DNA from: Fervidibacillus halotolerans
GTDB taxonomy: Bacteria; Bacillota; Bacilli; Bacillales; Caldibacillaceae
Direction: 5' to 3'
DNA: 64,000 nt
NCBI RefSeq assembly: GCF_026547205.1
Contig: NZ_CP106877.1
Coordinates: 1,762,771 to 1,826,770, forward strand
This document shows positions 39,317-48,734 of this stretch, in pieces. The translations under genes and the position numbers were made by a program. Position 1 is the first letter of the stretch. Every line of letters starts with the position of its first letter. Below the pieces are notes generated by a model. That model was not told the origin of the DNA, did no database searches, and saw nothing but the letters and a program-made list of their open reading frames with translations.

Positions 39317-39874
39317 TTACAAATCATCCAAATACGATAAACCGTTTTTAATAAAACGATTAATCATCATCGCCATATCATCTTTCGACACATCCATTCC
39401 ATTTAATAACCAATCTTTAATTACATGAATCGCACCACTAATCACAAAAGTACTCAAATACTTCGATTCTAACTGATGATCAACTCCATCTAGCCAATGG
39501 TTCATCATAAACTGTTTTGCGACGGATTTTAATTTCGTTTCAAACCCGGATTCCCTATTTTTATTTAACAAAATTTGAAAGGTTTTTTGATTATCCTCAA
39601 TATATTCTAATAATTTTACTGTCATTTTGTCTTCTTCCAACTTAAAACGTTCCAAATAAGAATGGAGATCCTTAATTATTTCCTCTTCAATTTTCGCCAA
39701 AAGGTCATATTGATCGGAAAAATGGGCGTAAAAGGTTGAACGGTTAATGTCTGCAAGCATGCAAATTTCCTTCACTGTTATGTTTGAAATCGGTTTGTTT
39801 TCCAATAATGTCATTAAACTTTGCTTTAATGCGTAACGTGTATATCGTTTTCGTCGATCTATTTTTTTTACCAA
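39317..39874 (-). CDS. TetR family regulator of the MMPL module
   Basis: 185 aa from TTG at 39874, eight bases after GGGGG. The helix-turn-helix (about 12-58) reads ALKQSLMTLLENKPISNITV, then KEICMLADINRSTFYAHFSDQYDLL. The C-terminal half (about 80-185) is helical and resembles the TetR_C_8 (DhaS-like) type seen with transporter genes. It is divergent from the MMPL gene and a 23-bp palindrome lies between them, so it probably represses both. Ligand unknown. Confidence 0.85.
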   Translation of the reverse strand: MVKKIDRRKRYTRYALKQSLMTLLENKPISNITVKEICMLADINRSTFYAHFSDQYDLLAKIEEEIIKDLHSYLERFKLEEDKMTVKLLEYIEDNQKTFQILLNKNRESGFETKLKSVAKQFMMNHWLDGVDHQLESKYLSTFVISGAIHVIKDWLLNGMDVSKDDMAMMINRFIKNGLSYLDDL

Positions 39875-39920
39875 CGGACATTCCCCCTTCCGTCCAATGT
39901 TTGGCAAATTTGTGACAATT

Positions 39921-39943
39921 CAACAAATATTGATTATTTGTTG
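39921..39943. promoter_or_regulatory. Operator palindrome for the TetR regulator
   Basis: CAACAAATA (39921-39929) and TATTTGTTG (39935-39943), 9-bp perfect arms with a 5-base centre, extended by ATT/AAT outside. It sits in the divergent promoter region, about 30 bp upstream of the MMPL -35 box. Confidence 0.65.
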
Positions 39944-39973
39944 GAATACCGACAGAAATTATAAAACTGTATG

Positions 39974-40002
39974 TTGTTTTTCCAACACTGTGTTCATATA
40001 AT
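39974..40002 (+). promoter_or_regulatory. Promoter of the MMPL-Leu-x-x-Gly operon
   Basis: TTGTTT (39974-39979), a 17-bp spacer and TATAAT (39997-40002). Transcription would start near 40009, which rules out the in-frame ATG at 39971 as the start of the MMPL gene. A second small palindrome (TGTTG/CAACA) overlaps the -35. Confidence 0.65.
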
Positions 40003-40036
40003 ATTAAAAGATAAAGGAATAAATGGCAAGAGGGGA

Positions 40037-42097
40037 GTGAGGAGGATCGACATATCAAAATTTGTCCTTAAATATAGAAGAGGAATTGTCACAATCTTTT
40101 TTCTTCTCGCCATCATTGGTTTAATTGCCCAATCGACAGTAAACGTAAACTATAACCTCGTGGATTATTTACCGGATGATTCACCCTCGACCATTGCCAT
40201 GGACATCGCTGAAGAGCAGTTTAAAGATCCTGTACCGAATGCAAAGGTTATGATTCAAGATGTTTCATTGGTTGAAGCAATTCATTATAAAAGACAGTTG
40301 GAAGGGATTGACGGAGTTTCGCAGGTGATTTGGCTAGATGATGTTATGGATATTAAAATCCCTATTGAAATGGCCGATCAAAATATCGTCCAATCCTACT
40401 ATCGGGATCGAAATGCTCTCATCTCTTTACGAATGGAACAAGGAAAGGAAGCGAAAATTTTAGATGAAATTTACGACTTAATTGGTGAGGAAAATGCGAT
40501 AGTAGGTGAAGCGGTAAATACGGCTCTGTCACAAAAAATGGCCTTTCAAGAGACGATGTTTGCTACAGCACTAATCATCCCCATAATCATCTTGATTTTG
40601 CTTTTATCAACCAACTCTTGGATCGAACCATTATTTTTTTTAACCGCTATTGGCATATCGATCTTAATTAATCTCGGGACAAATGTATTTACCGGAGAAA
40701 TTTCATTTATTACCCAATCTGTTGCTCCTATTTTACAATTGGCGGTATCCCTCGATTATGCGATTTTTTTATTACACAGTTTTTCCAAATATCGAAGGGA
40801 CGAATCCGATCCGGAAAAAGCGATGAAGCTAGCGATGAAGGATTCCTTCCCGGCCATTATAGCAAGTGCATCAACGACGTTTTTCGGTTTTTTCGCCTTA
40901 ACCTTTATGGATTTTAAAATAGGGGCCGATCTCGGTCTGAATCTTGTCAAGGGCATTTTCTTCAGTTTTATCAGTGTCATCTTCTTTTTACCGGCTTTCA
41001 CTTTAACATTTTACCGATGGATTGACCGAACGAAGCATCGTACGTTCATACCTGATTTTCATAAATTAGGAAAAAAGGTATTAACATTCGGGAAACCCCT
41101 ATCCATTTTCCTTTTGATTCTTATAATCCCCGCTTTTTTAGCTCAAAGTAAGACGACATTTTTATATGGAATCAATGATCAACCAGAATATACACGGGCT
41201 GGAAGAGACCAAATGGAAATGGAAAAAATCTTCGGAAAGCAAACACCTATTGTATTATTGGTAGCAAAGGGAAATATCGTAAAGGAAGAAGAACTCGTCC
41301 AAAAAATAGAAGCGTTTCCGTATGTAACCGATGTGGATGCATTTGTACAAACGGTCAGCCCAGTCATACCTGCCGATTTCATTGATGAAAACATCTTCAA
41401 GCATTATTATTCCGATCATTTCACTCGAATGATAATCCAAACGAATACTGATGTGGAAGGAAAGGAAACCTTTTCTTTTTTAGACGATTTAAAAAAAACG
41501 ATCAATACCTTTTATGACGACTGGTACATGCTTGGCGAAAGTGCATCTTTATATGACATCAAACATACGGTGGAAAGGGATAATCGAGTCGTTAATGTTT
41601 TAACGGTTGTTACCATTGGGATTGTTTTACTACTCACATTCCGCTCGATTTCCATTCCGGTCATCCTACTTATAACGATTCAATCAGCCGTTTGGTTCAA
41701 TTTGGCCATTCCATATTTAATGAATACGTCATTTGTGTATCTCGGTTATTTATTAATCAATACGATACAACTTGCCGCCACAGTCGATTACGGAATATTA
41801 TTTACGGAAACGTATAAAAAACTAAGGATTAAAATGTCTGCAAAACGGGCAGCCATTCGCACCATTAACGAGAAAATCATGGCCATTTTTATCTCGACTT
41901 CGATTTTATCCACCGTCGGATTTATTTTAAGGCTAACTTCTTCAAATCCGATTGTATCTTCAGTTGGTTTACTCATCGGTCGGGGGGCATTACTATCCTT
42001 TACAATGGTCGTCTTTGTTTTACCCACATTTTTAATTCTTTTTGATCGCATAATCGAAAAAACAACGCTCAAAACAACATTTTATAAGGAGTCGTGA
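40037..42097 (+). CDS. MMPL/RND family transporter
   Basis: 686 aa if it starts at the GTG at 40037. About twelve membrane helices in two similar halves, each with a first helix, a large extracytoplasmic loop and five more helices. The MMPL motifs LAVSLDYAIFLLHSF (first half) and LAATVDYGILFTETY (second half) carry the Asp-Tyr pair that relays protons. It probably exports a lipid or hydrophobic compound. The start is unclear: a strong GAGGAGG site is at 40039-40045 and the only codon well spaced from it is ATA at 40052. A small ORF of five codons (40023-40040) overlaps the site. Followed after 7 bp by the secreted-protein gene. Confidence 0.88.
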   Translation: MRRIDISKFVLKYRRGIVTIFFLLAIIGLIAQSTVNVNYNLVDYLPDDSPSTIAMDIAEEQFKDPVPNAKVMIQDVSLVEAIHYKRQLEGIDGVSQVIWLDDVMDIKIPIEMADQNIVQSYYRDRNALISLRMEQGKEAKILDEIYDLIGEENAIVGEAVNTALSQKMAFQETMFATALIIPIIILILLLSTNSWIEPLFFLTAIGISILINLGTNVFTGEISFITQSVAPILQLAVSLDYAIFLLHSFSKYRRDESDPEKAMKLAMKDSFPAIIASASTTFFGFFALTFMDFKIGADLGLNLVKGIFFSFISVIFFLPAFTLTFYRWIDRTKHRTFIPDFHKLGKKVLTFGKPLSIFLLILIIPAFLAQSKTTFLYGINDQPEYTRAGRDQMEMEKIFGKQTPIVLLVAKGNIVKEEELVQKIEAFPYVTDVDAFVQTVSPVIPADFIDENIFKHYYSDHFTRMIIQTNTDVEGKETFSFLDDLKKTINTFYDDWYMLGESASLYDIKHTVERDNRVVNVLTVVTIGIVLLLTFRSISIPVILLITIQSAVWFNLAIPYLMNTSFVYLGYLLINTIQLAATVDYGILFTETYKKLRIKMSAKRAAIRTINEKIMAIFISTSILSTVGFILRLTSSNPIVSSVGLLIGRGALLSFTMVVFVLPTFLILFDRIIEKTTLKTTFYKES

Positions 42098-42104
42098 GGA
42101 TGGG

Positions 42105-43829
42105 ATGAAACGTATATTTACCATTGTATTTATTAGTATTTTTATCATTCCAAGCCTTTTTGCCTCAGCAAACAACAACACATCATCAAAGGCGAAGGAA
42201 GACGAACAATTCGGTCGTTTTTCAGAAAAAGAGGAAGTAGTCTACGTCACCCTAAATGAAAAAGGGGATCAAACTGGGATGTATATAGTCAATCGATTCG
42301 TCATCGATCGTCCTGGAATAATTATTGATTATGGACCGTATACTCAACTTGAAAATTTAACAGACTTACAAAAGATGGAACAAAATGGAGACGAAATTAC
42401 CTTTTCAGCAAGTGAAGATCTTTTTTATTACAAAGGGACTGTAGATCATTTGCCCTTGCCTTGGGACTTCGATTTCACCTATCAATTGAATGGTGAGAAT
42501 GGATCACCGAAAGAATTATTAGGAAAAGATGGGTCATTTAAAATGGAAATCACTATCCGGAAAAATGATAATGCCATGGAAGGTTTTTTTGAAAATTACA
42601 TGCTACAAATATCCATAGCCTTTCATTCGGGAAAATTTAAAAATCTTAAAGCCGATGAAGGGATTATCGCAAATGTCGGAGAGAACAAACAAGTTCGTTT
42701 TACGGTGATGCCTGGAAATGAAAAACAATTGACAATTACAGCCGATGTGGAAAAGTTTCAAATGGGACAGATTGAAATAACTGCCCTTCCTTCCTCTATA
42801 GCGATCGACAAACCCGATTCATCCCATATGAAACAAGAATTTACGTCCCTTTCCAACGCAACGTTCGATCTTTATAACGGGATTGCTTCCTTTCATCAAA
42901 GTCTCGGGCAATTTTTGGATGGATTCACCAACTTAACGGAAGGTTCTAGCCAATATCAAAGTGGGATGGAAAGGCTGGATGAAGGTTCCCAACAGTTGGT
43001 CGATGGGGGAGATTCCATTCTTTCCGCGTTGGAGACATTAAATTCCACTTCATTTCCTTCAAATGAACAAAAATACGAAAACATCCAATTACTACATCAA
43101 GCAATTGTGAACATAGAAGAAGGTTTAACGTCAACAATGGATGAATTAGCAAATGTTAAAGAGGGGTACGATCAAGCTTACCAATCGCTCGATACAGCCC
43201 TTCGTTCCTTACCGGATACACAAATTTCGGATGCGGATATTCAAAAATTATATGCAAGTAATGCCGACCCCTCCATTATCCATCAGCTGATCGAAAACTA
43301 CCATGCTTCCGTATCCGTAAAAGAAGCCTACTTTACGAGCCAACCATCATTTCAAATGTTATCTGACAGTTTAGACAACCTTATCGCTTTCTTACAAGGA
43401 ATGCAGTTCCAATTGCAACAGATCGCCGATGAACTAAATCATTTGGTACAATCCATGCCAACAAAAGACAAAACGAAACAATTACAAGAAGCCCTTCAAT
43501 CTTTAACAGATACGTTCAAATCCTTCCAAATCGGAGTCAAAGGGTATGTAGCAAATATCCACAATTTAACGAAGGAATACGAAAATATTCATCTAGGAAT
43601 GAGGCAATTTGCGAAAGGAAAGAACAACGTATTGGAAGGTTCTCAGAAATTACAAAAAGGCGCAATGGCCCTCCACCATGCTACAAAAGATTTGCCAAAT
43701 GAAGTGGATGAAGAAATTCAAAAGCTATTTTTGGAATACGATAAATCAGACTATAAACCGGTTTCCTTCGCATCTAAAAAAAATACATCCGTCTCTTCCG
43801 TCCAATTTGTGATAAAAACAGAGGAATAG
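42105..43829 (+). CDS. Secreted protein with Leu-x-x-Gly heptads, partner of MMPL transporter
   Basis: 574 aa. A signal peptide (about 1-23, FTIVFISIFIIPSLFASA) is followed by a beta-rich domain (about 30-245) and a long helical region (about 250-545) with heptads of the Leu-x-x-Gly type at both ends (FLDGFTNLTEG, LDEGSQQLVDG and VLEGSQKLQKG). This is the pattern of the outside part of YhgE/Pip-like proteins, but no C-terminal membrane helix is visible, so it should be free or peripheral. The gene starts 7 bp after the MMPL stop, with GAGG upstream. It is likely a periplasm-like accessory of the transporter. The family was not confirmed by search. Confidence 0.75.
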   Translation: MKRIFTIVFISIFIIPSLFASANNNTSSKAKEDEQFGRFSEKEEVVYVTLNEKGDQTGMYIVNRFVIDRPGIIIDYGPYTQLENLTDLQKMEQNGDEITFSASEDLFYYKGTVDHLPLPWDFDFTYQLNGENGSPKELLGKDGSFKMEITIRKNDNAMEGFFENYMLQISIAFHSGKFKNLKADEGIIANVGENKQVRFTVMPGNEKQLTITADVEKFQMGQIEITALPSSIAIDKPDSSHMKQEFTSLSNATFDLYNGIASFHQSLGQFLDGFTNLTEGSSQYQSGMERLDEGSQQLVDGGDSILSALETLNSTSFPSNEQKYENIQLLHQAIVNIEEGLTSTMDELANVKEGYDQAYQSLDTALRSLPDTQISDADIQKLYASNADPSIIHQLIENYHASVSVKEAYFTSQPSFQMLSDSLDNLIAFLQGMQFQLQQIADELNHLVQSMPTKDKTKQLQEALQSLTDTFKSFQIGVKGYVANIHNLTKEYENIHLGMRQFAKGKNNVLEGSQKLQKGAMALHHATKDLPNEVDEEIQKLFLEYDKSDYKPVSFASKKNTSVSSVQFVIKTEE

Positions 43830-43853
43830 GGGCGGGTACTTTCACCCGCCCCT
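43829..43853. terminator. Terminator between the secreted-protein gene and sspA
   Basis: GGGGCGGGT (43829-43837) pairs with ACCCGCCCC (43844-43852). It starts on the last base of the stop codon of the plus-strand gene. T tracts on both sides are short. Confidence 0.65.
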
Positions 43854-43874
43854 TAAGCCAGCTATATATGAATG

Positions 43875-44078
43875 TTATTGACCTTGTCCATTTAACTGTT
43901 GTTGTGCCATTTGCACAAGGCGTTTCGTAATTTCCCCTCCGACAGAACCATTTGCACGGGAGGTTGTTTCCGGTCCTAATTGAACACCGAATTCTTGAGC
44001 GATTTCCGTTTTCATTTGATCAATCGCTTGTTGAACACCTGGAACTAAAAGTTGATTCGAGTTCGAGTTTCGTGCCAT
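43875..44078 (-). CDS. sspA: Alpha/beta-type small acid-soluble spore protein
   Basis: 67 aa from ATG at 44078 (AAGGAGG, 8 bases). Conserved SASP motifs [25 protein letters not shown] and [19 protein letters not shown]. Protects spore DNA and is broken down by the GPR protease, which cuts near TEIAQEF. Same position as B. subtilis sspA, upstream of thiI on the map. The upstream region (44079-44233) has a CATAATC that could be a sigma-G -10 but lacks a good -35. Confidence 0.95.
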   Translation of the reverse strand: MARNSNSNQLLVPGVQQAIDQMKTEIAQEFGVQLGPETTSRANGSVGGEITKRLVQMAQQQLNGQGQ

Positions 44079-44233
44079 CTTATTCACCTCCTTGTGCCCA
44101 TAGATTATGCATATTTAGGGCAATCATACATCTTCAAAGGAGGTAAATGTTAGTAAGGAGGGGAAAGATATACATATTTTGACTTACCCAATCCACCGAT
44201 ACTTATACATAGTAAAAAAGAGCACGAAAATCG

Positions 44234-45442
44234 TTAAAACAAGTTTTCAAATAACGATTGCTCCGGTTCCTTTCCCGCTTCAATTTCCAATGTTTCAACA
44301 CCTTTTACCGCTTTTTCAATCAAGCGTTCATAATCTTCCCTCTCCTCAAATGCTTCCGCCCTATCCAGTTTCGGTTTCGTGATCGGCTGAGCCGGTGTAA
44401 AGATCGTACAACAATCTTCATACGGTCGATTGGAAATTTCTAGCGTTTCAATTTCCTCAGCAATTTTAATAATTTCATTTTTGTCCATAGCAATTAACGG
44501 ACGCAATACTGGTGTGTTTGTTACTTCATTAATTGTAAACATACTTTCTAACGTTTGGCTTGCAACTTGTCCTAAACTTTCTCCAGTAACAATGGCGAGG
44601 GCCTTTTGTTTTTTCCGAAGTTCATCGGTAATTCGCAACATCATCCGTCGCGTTATAGTCATCGTATAATTTTCCGGCACGCTTTGTTGAATCGTCTGCT
44701 GAATTTCGGTAAACGGAACGATATGAAGGGTAAAACGACCACTAATTTCCGCTAATTTCTTCGCTAAATCGACGACTTTTTCCTTTGACCGAACACTTGT
44801 AAAAGGAGGACTATAAAAATGAACACCTTCAATTTCCAATCCCCGCTTCATCGAGACGTAACCTGCAACCGGACTATCGATTCCACCAGATAGCATAAGC
44901 ATCGCCTTTCCAGCGGAATTAACGGGCATGCCACCAGCACCTTTGATAACTTCACAAGTTAAATATACAGCGTCTCTACGCACTTCCACCCGGAGTTCCA
45001 AATCAGGATGATGAACATCTACAGATAAACCGTTTATATGTTTTAACAAATGTCCACCAATTAACCGGTTTAACTCATCGGAAGTGTATGGATAATCTTT
45101 ATCTGCCCGCTTGGCCGATACTTTAAACGTTTTATTTTCCGCATGTAATTTTTCAAAAAGTTCCCGGGTACTTTCTTTTACGCTATTCAAATCCTTGTCC
45201 ACTTTCAAAACAGGAGAAAAGGATTGGATACCGAACACTTTTTTCAATTTATTTCCAATTGGTTCCCAATCTTCTCCGTTTAATACAATATAGGCCCTGT
45301 CCCGATTCGCTTTAATTTTAATTTTTTCATAATCGCGTAAAATATAACGGAGATGGTCGCGTAACTTATCAACAAAAAATTGACGATTTTTTCCTTTTGT
45401 AGAAATTTCTCCATAACGGATTAAAATTTGATCGTATATCAT
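44234..45442 (-). CDS. thiI: tRNA 4-thiouridine / thiazole sulfur transferase ThiI
   Basis: 402 aa. Order: ferredoxin-like NFLD and THUMP domain (about 60-165), PP-loop ATPase (SGGIDSPVAGY, about 183-193), and no rhodanese domain, as in Bacillus. It adenylates U8 of tRNA and transfers sulfur supplied by NifZ. The start overlaps the nifZ stop by 4 bp (ATGA), so the two are coupled. TIFTPAQPITKPKL near the end is the family's C-terminal motif. Confidence 0.96.
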   Translation of the reverse strand: MIYDQILIRYGEISTKGKNRQFFVDKLRDHLRYILRDYEKIKIKANRDRAYIVLNGEDWEPIGNKLKKVFGIQSFSPVLKVDKDLNSVKESTRELFEKLHAENKTFKVSAKRADKDYPYTSDELNRLIGGHLLKHINGLSVDVHHPDLELRVEVRRDAVYLTCEVIKGAGGMPVNSAGKAMLMLSGGIDSPVAGYVSMKRGLEIEGVHFYSPPFTSVRSKEKVVDLAKKLAEISGRFTLHIVPFTEIQQTIQQSVPENYTMTITRRMMLRITDELRKKQKALAIVTGESLGQVASQTLESMFTINEVTNTPVLRPLIAMDKNEIIKIAEEIETLEISNRPYEDCCTIFTPAQPITKPKLDRAEAFEEREDYERLIEKAVKGVETLEIEAGKEPEQSLFENLF

Positions 45443-46590
45443 ATGGATCCCCTCATCACTGGTAATAATTTTTCAATACTCGATTTAATCACTTTTACCG
45501 CTCTTTCTGCCTCTTGAATTGTATTTTCATAACTTAAACTAATCCGAATACTCGATTCGGCTCTTTTTTGATCAACCCCCATGGCCAGTAATGTTTTACT
45601 CGGCTCATTTCGTTTCGAAGAACAGGCACTTGTCGTCGAAACGTACAACTGTTTTTCACTAAATGTATTGACGAGCACTTCCGCCTTAAACCCTTCCACA
45701 GAAAAATTTAAAATATGTGGGGCAATATGCATTTCTGGGGTGTTGATGGTCGTTTGGTCGATTTTTATCAACTCATGACGCAAATAATCTCGGATTTTTT
45801 CCATTTCATGTCGTTTTTGATTAAAATCTTCGAAAGCGAGGCGCAATGCTTTTGCCATCGCCACAATTCCCGGGACATTTTCCGTACCACTCCGGAGTCC
45901 TTTTTCTTGATTCCCACCATGAAGGAGTGGCGTTAATTTCACCCCTTCTCGAACATATAGTGCACCCGTTCCTTTTAATCCATGGAACTTGTGGGCGGAT
46001 ATAGTCGCCAAATCGATTTGGCTTTTATGAAAATCAATTGGAACCTTACCAATCCCTTGTACAACGTCTACATGGAATAAAATTTTCGGATAGTTTTGTA
46101 ATAACGAGCCGATTTCTTCAATAGGCTGAATGACACCAATTTCATTATTTACATGCATGATTGAAACGAGAATTGTATCGTCTCGAATCGCCTTTTTTAA
46201 ATCATCTAAATGAATTCTTCCATTTTCGTCTACAGGTAAATACGTAATGTCAAAACCATCTTTTTTTAAGTATTCACAGGCGTTCTCGACAGAAGGATGT
46301 TCAATTTTTGTCGTGATTAAATGTTTGCCCCGATTTCGAAATTGATTGGCAACTCCTTTAATCGCTAAATTATTACTTTCCGTCCCACCTGATGTAAAAT
46401 ATATTTCCGACTCCCCTACATTAAGTAAAGAAGCGATCTGCCTTCTTGCTTGGGCTAATAATTTTTCAGTTTGTAATCCAAAGGAATGAACTGAAGAAGG
46501 ATTCCCGTAATAAATGGATGCCACTTTGTGAAATGTATCCAACACCTCTTCGTTCGGTTTCGTAGTCGCACTGTTGTCAAAATAGATCAT
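45439..46590 (-). CDS. nifZ: Cysteine desulfurase NifZ (ThiI partner)
   Basis: 383 aa. PLP Lys is K201 (ISAHKFHGLKGTG), His-rich substrate side THK and SGGTESNNLAIKG near 67-78, and the active Cys is C323 (STTSACSSKRNEPSK). It takes sulfur from cysteine to a persulfide and gives it to ThiI for 4-thiouridine. In B. subtilis this gene next to thiI is NifZ (YtbJ neighbour), not SufS. Upstream gene ezrA is separated by a terminator. Confidence 0.93.
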   Translation of the reverse strand: MIYFDNSATTKPNEEVLDTFHKVASIYYGNPSSVHSFGLQTEKLLAQARRQIASLLNVGESEIYFTSGGTESNNLAIKGVANQFRNRGKHLITTKIEHPSVENACEYLKKDGFDITYLPVDENGRIHLDDLKKAIRDDTILVSIMHVNNEIGVIQPIEEIGSLLQNYPKILFHVDVVQGIGKVPIDFHKSQIDLATISAHKFHGLKGTGALYVREGVKLTPLLHGGNQEKGLRSGTENVPGIVAMAKALRLAFEDFNQKRHEMEKIRDYLRHELIKIDQTTINTPEMHIAPHILNFSVEGFKAEVLVNTFSEKQLYVSTTSACSSKRNEPSKTLLAMGVDQKRAESSIRISLSYENTIQEAERAVKVIKSSIEKLLPVMRGSI

Positions 46591-46752
46591 GATCGATCGC
46601 TCCCCCCTTCATGATTCTCGCTCATCTTCTTGTCAAAAAATTGTCCCGACGACTATATTAGTTAGAATGTGGGATTAGGTATGCAACGATTTTGTCCTGA
46701 AGATGTTTTAACCAATTTCATTCTAGGCTAAAAGTCAGATGCATAAAAAAGT

Positions 46753-46788
46753 CCAAAAAAAGGATATCACATGAAGTGATATTCCTTA
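46753..46788 (-). terminator. Terminator after ezrA
   Basis: Long nearly perfect stem: AGGATATCAC (46761-46770) with GTGATATTCCT (46776-46786). On the minus strand a T7 run follows. 27 bp beyond the ezrA stop codon. Confidence 0.85.
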
Positions 46789-46815
46789 AATAAAATGATC
46801 GATCAACTGCTTCGA

Positions 46816-48516
46816 TTATTTATCTCCGTTGATTTCCTCATTTATAATCGCCTCAATTTTTTTCAAAGCACCTGGCTCAACGGACTCAACGGCAGAAGCT
46901 GCCTCTTCCAACGCCTGCCCATAGTCATAACGACGGAAGGCATCTTCGGCTGATAACAATTGTTTATGGATTTCAGGATGTTGACTACGGTATCTATTCC
47001 CATATTGAATAATTTTTTCAATGAAAAAGACGTTTTCGACCATTTCATTTACTTGTTGATGAAGTTGATTTACTACTTCTTCCGCCTTTTTCAATGTTTG
47101 TTGAACAGCAGTCATAACGAGCGGTTTTTTCTCCAACTGTACAAAACAATCTTCCACGGATTCCGTCGCTTCAAGGAACAAGGTTTCAATATGGAGCGGT
47201 ATGCCTGGCACATTGCTTCTAGAGATGAGTCGTTTCGTTTCCTGAACGAGATATTTCAGTTCTTTAATTTTTTCCCGTGCATCGATTTCATCTTTACGCA
47301 ATGTTTGCAACTTTTCCTTAAATTTCTGTTGCTCTTTTTCAATTTCTTCCAATTCACCGATGATTCCTTCTAATTTTTCCCTTATGGCGGAGTAAGCAGA
47401 TTTCGGTTGAGCCTCTCCAGATAAAATGGCAATTGTTTTTTTCATCGTTAACAGCCGTTCTTCCAACTGTTTCGTCAAATTTTCATCTGCATCCGATAAA
47501 TGATAGGCTGATTTTACATCCGTCACTTCCTCCTGTAAAGAGCGCGTTTCCTCAATCAATTGATCGATTCGTTTGACAGTCGGTTCCTCATTTTTTTGTA
47601 TAAATTGTTTCGAATGTACTTCCGCTTCTAGTAAATCATACATTAAGTTCAAGCTATCTTTAATATCTTCAATTCCGGAAGAACATTCATCTACTTCCGT
47701 CTTTTCAATCAATTCCTGATAATGATTCAATTGTTTCTCAATTTTTGCCAATTCCTTGTCCAAACCAATATGTTCTAAATAATACCCTTCCTTTTCCATC
47801 TCTGAAATGCCGTCTTTAATTTCCTTTAATTGGGAAGGGATATTATGTTCACAATCATTGATTAGTAAGGGAATCATCTCCATTTTCTTTTCGATATTTT
47901 GTAATTTCTCTTTCGTATCGAGAAGAATTTCCCTAGCCGTTAAATAATTCCCTTGTTCCGACTCCTTTTGATACATTTCGAATTGGTCGCTAACATAGCT
48001 AAGCAACCGTTCCAAGTGGCTAGCAGATTTGCCAAAAACATGACGATGGGCGAGAAGATTTTTCTTTAACAATTTAAACGTGTCTTGCAAGTCGAGAAAA
48101 TCTTGTCGATTTTGGGCTTCGCTCTCGATAATTTTATTTAATTCTTTGATCATTTCATCGATTTTCGTTTCCGCTTTTTTTAATGTATCTTCAATTTGAA
48201 CAAATGTATCCTTTGCTTTTTTAAAGCGAAACTTTTCGACATATTCCTCCGCATCGAAAAGCAATTCTTCCACTTCAGGTAAATCGACGGTTACAACTTC
48301 ATCCCAAGTTTTTCTCCAACGTTCAAAATATTGTTCCGTTTCCCCAGACATATTCAACTGCTTAATCTTCGTTACTTCATCCAAAACCGGACGATTCATC
48401 ACTTCAATTTTCCATGATTCTAACTGATCGATTTCCGAAAAAAATTTCCGTTTGACAAAAAAACTAATACCTAAAAGAATAATTGCGCCCAAAATAGTTC
48501 CGATAATATATTTCAT
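46816..48516 (-). CDS. ezrA: Septation ring formation regulator EzrA
   Basis: 566 aa from ATG at 48516, close to the 562 aa of B. subtilis EzrA. One N-terminal helix (about 3-22, GTILGAIILLGISFFVKRK) and a long alpha-helical, coiled-coil cytoplasmic part with ESWKIEVMNRPV following. It limits FtsZ assembly away from midcell. The AGGGGG site is 12 bases before the ATG and only 6 bases before an in-frame CTG two codons upstream, so the exact start is uncertain. The longer ORF to 48588 has no site. Terminator after it. Confidence 0.95.
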   Translation of the reverse strand: MKYIIGTILGAIILLGISFFVKRKFFSEIDQLESWKIEVMNRPVLDEVTKIKQLNMSGETEQYFERWRKTWDEVVTVDLPEVEELLFDAEEYVEKFRFKKAKDTFVQIEDTLKKAETKIDEMIKELNKIIESEAQNRQDFLDLQDTFKLLKKNLLAHRHVFGKSASHLERLLSYVSDQFEMYQKESEQGNYLTAREILLDTKEKLQNIEKKMEMIPLLINDCEHNIPSQLKEIKDGISEMEKEGYYLEHIGLDKELAKIEKQLNHYQELIEKTEVDECSSGIEDIKDSLNLMYDLLEAEVHSKQFIQKNEEPTVKRIDQLIEETRSLQEEVTDVKSAYHLSDADENLTKQLEERLLTMKKTIAILSGEAQPKSAYSAIREKLEGIIGELEEIEKEQQKFKEKLQTLRKDEIDAREKIKELKYLVQETKRLISRSNVPGIPLHIETLFLEATESVEDCFVQLEKKPLVMTAVQQTLKKAEEVVNQLHQQVNEMVENVFFIEKIIQYGNRYRSQHPEIHKQLLSAEDAFRRYDYGQALEEAASAVESVEPGALKKIEAIINEEINGDK

Positions 48517-48734
48517 AGTCAGCTTCTGCCCCCTGTTTCTAAACCCGCTTCCTAATCCGTTGAAAAGGTTGTAAAAAAAGATATCCAATGCTTTAATAAT
48601 ACCATGAGTATGGCAATTTTTGAGAGGTATTTTTTATTTTTTTCTTTATTTCCTATCTTTCATCCACAGAAAGGATCGACAATTTGACGATCCATTGCTA
48701 AAATGAAACGAAAATAAGGAAGGAGAAGATTCCC

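Noticed and set aside
39971-40036. ATG-started extension of the MMPL gene
   Set aside because: It overlaps the predicted -35 and -10 boxes and has no ribosome binding site.
44079-44233. Sigma-G promoter for sspA
   Set aside because: A -10-like CATAATC exists, but no -35 of the right sequence is at the needed distance.
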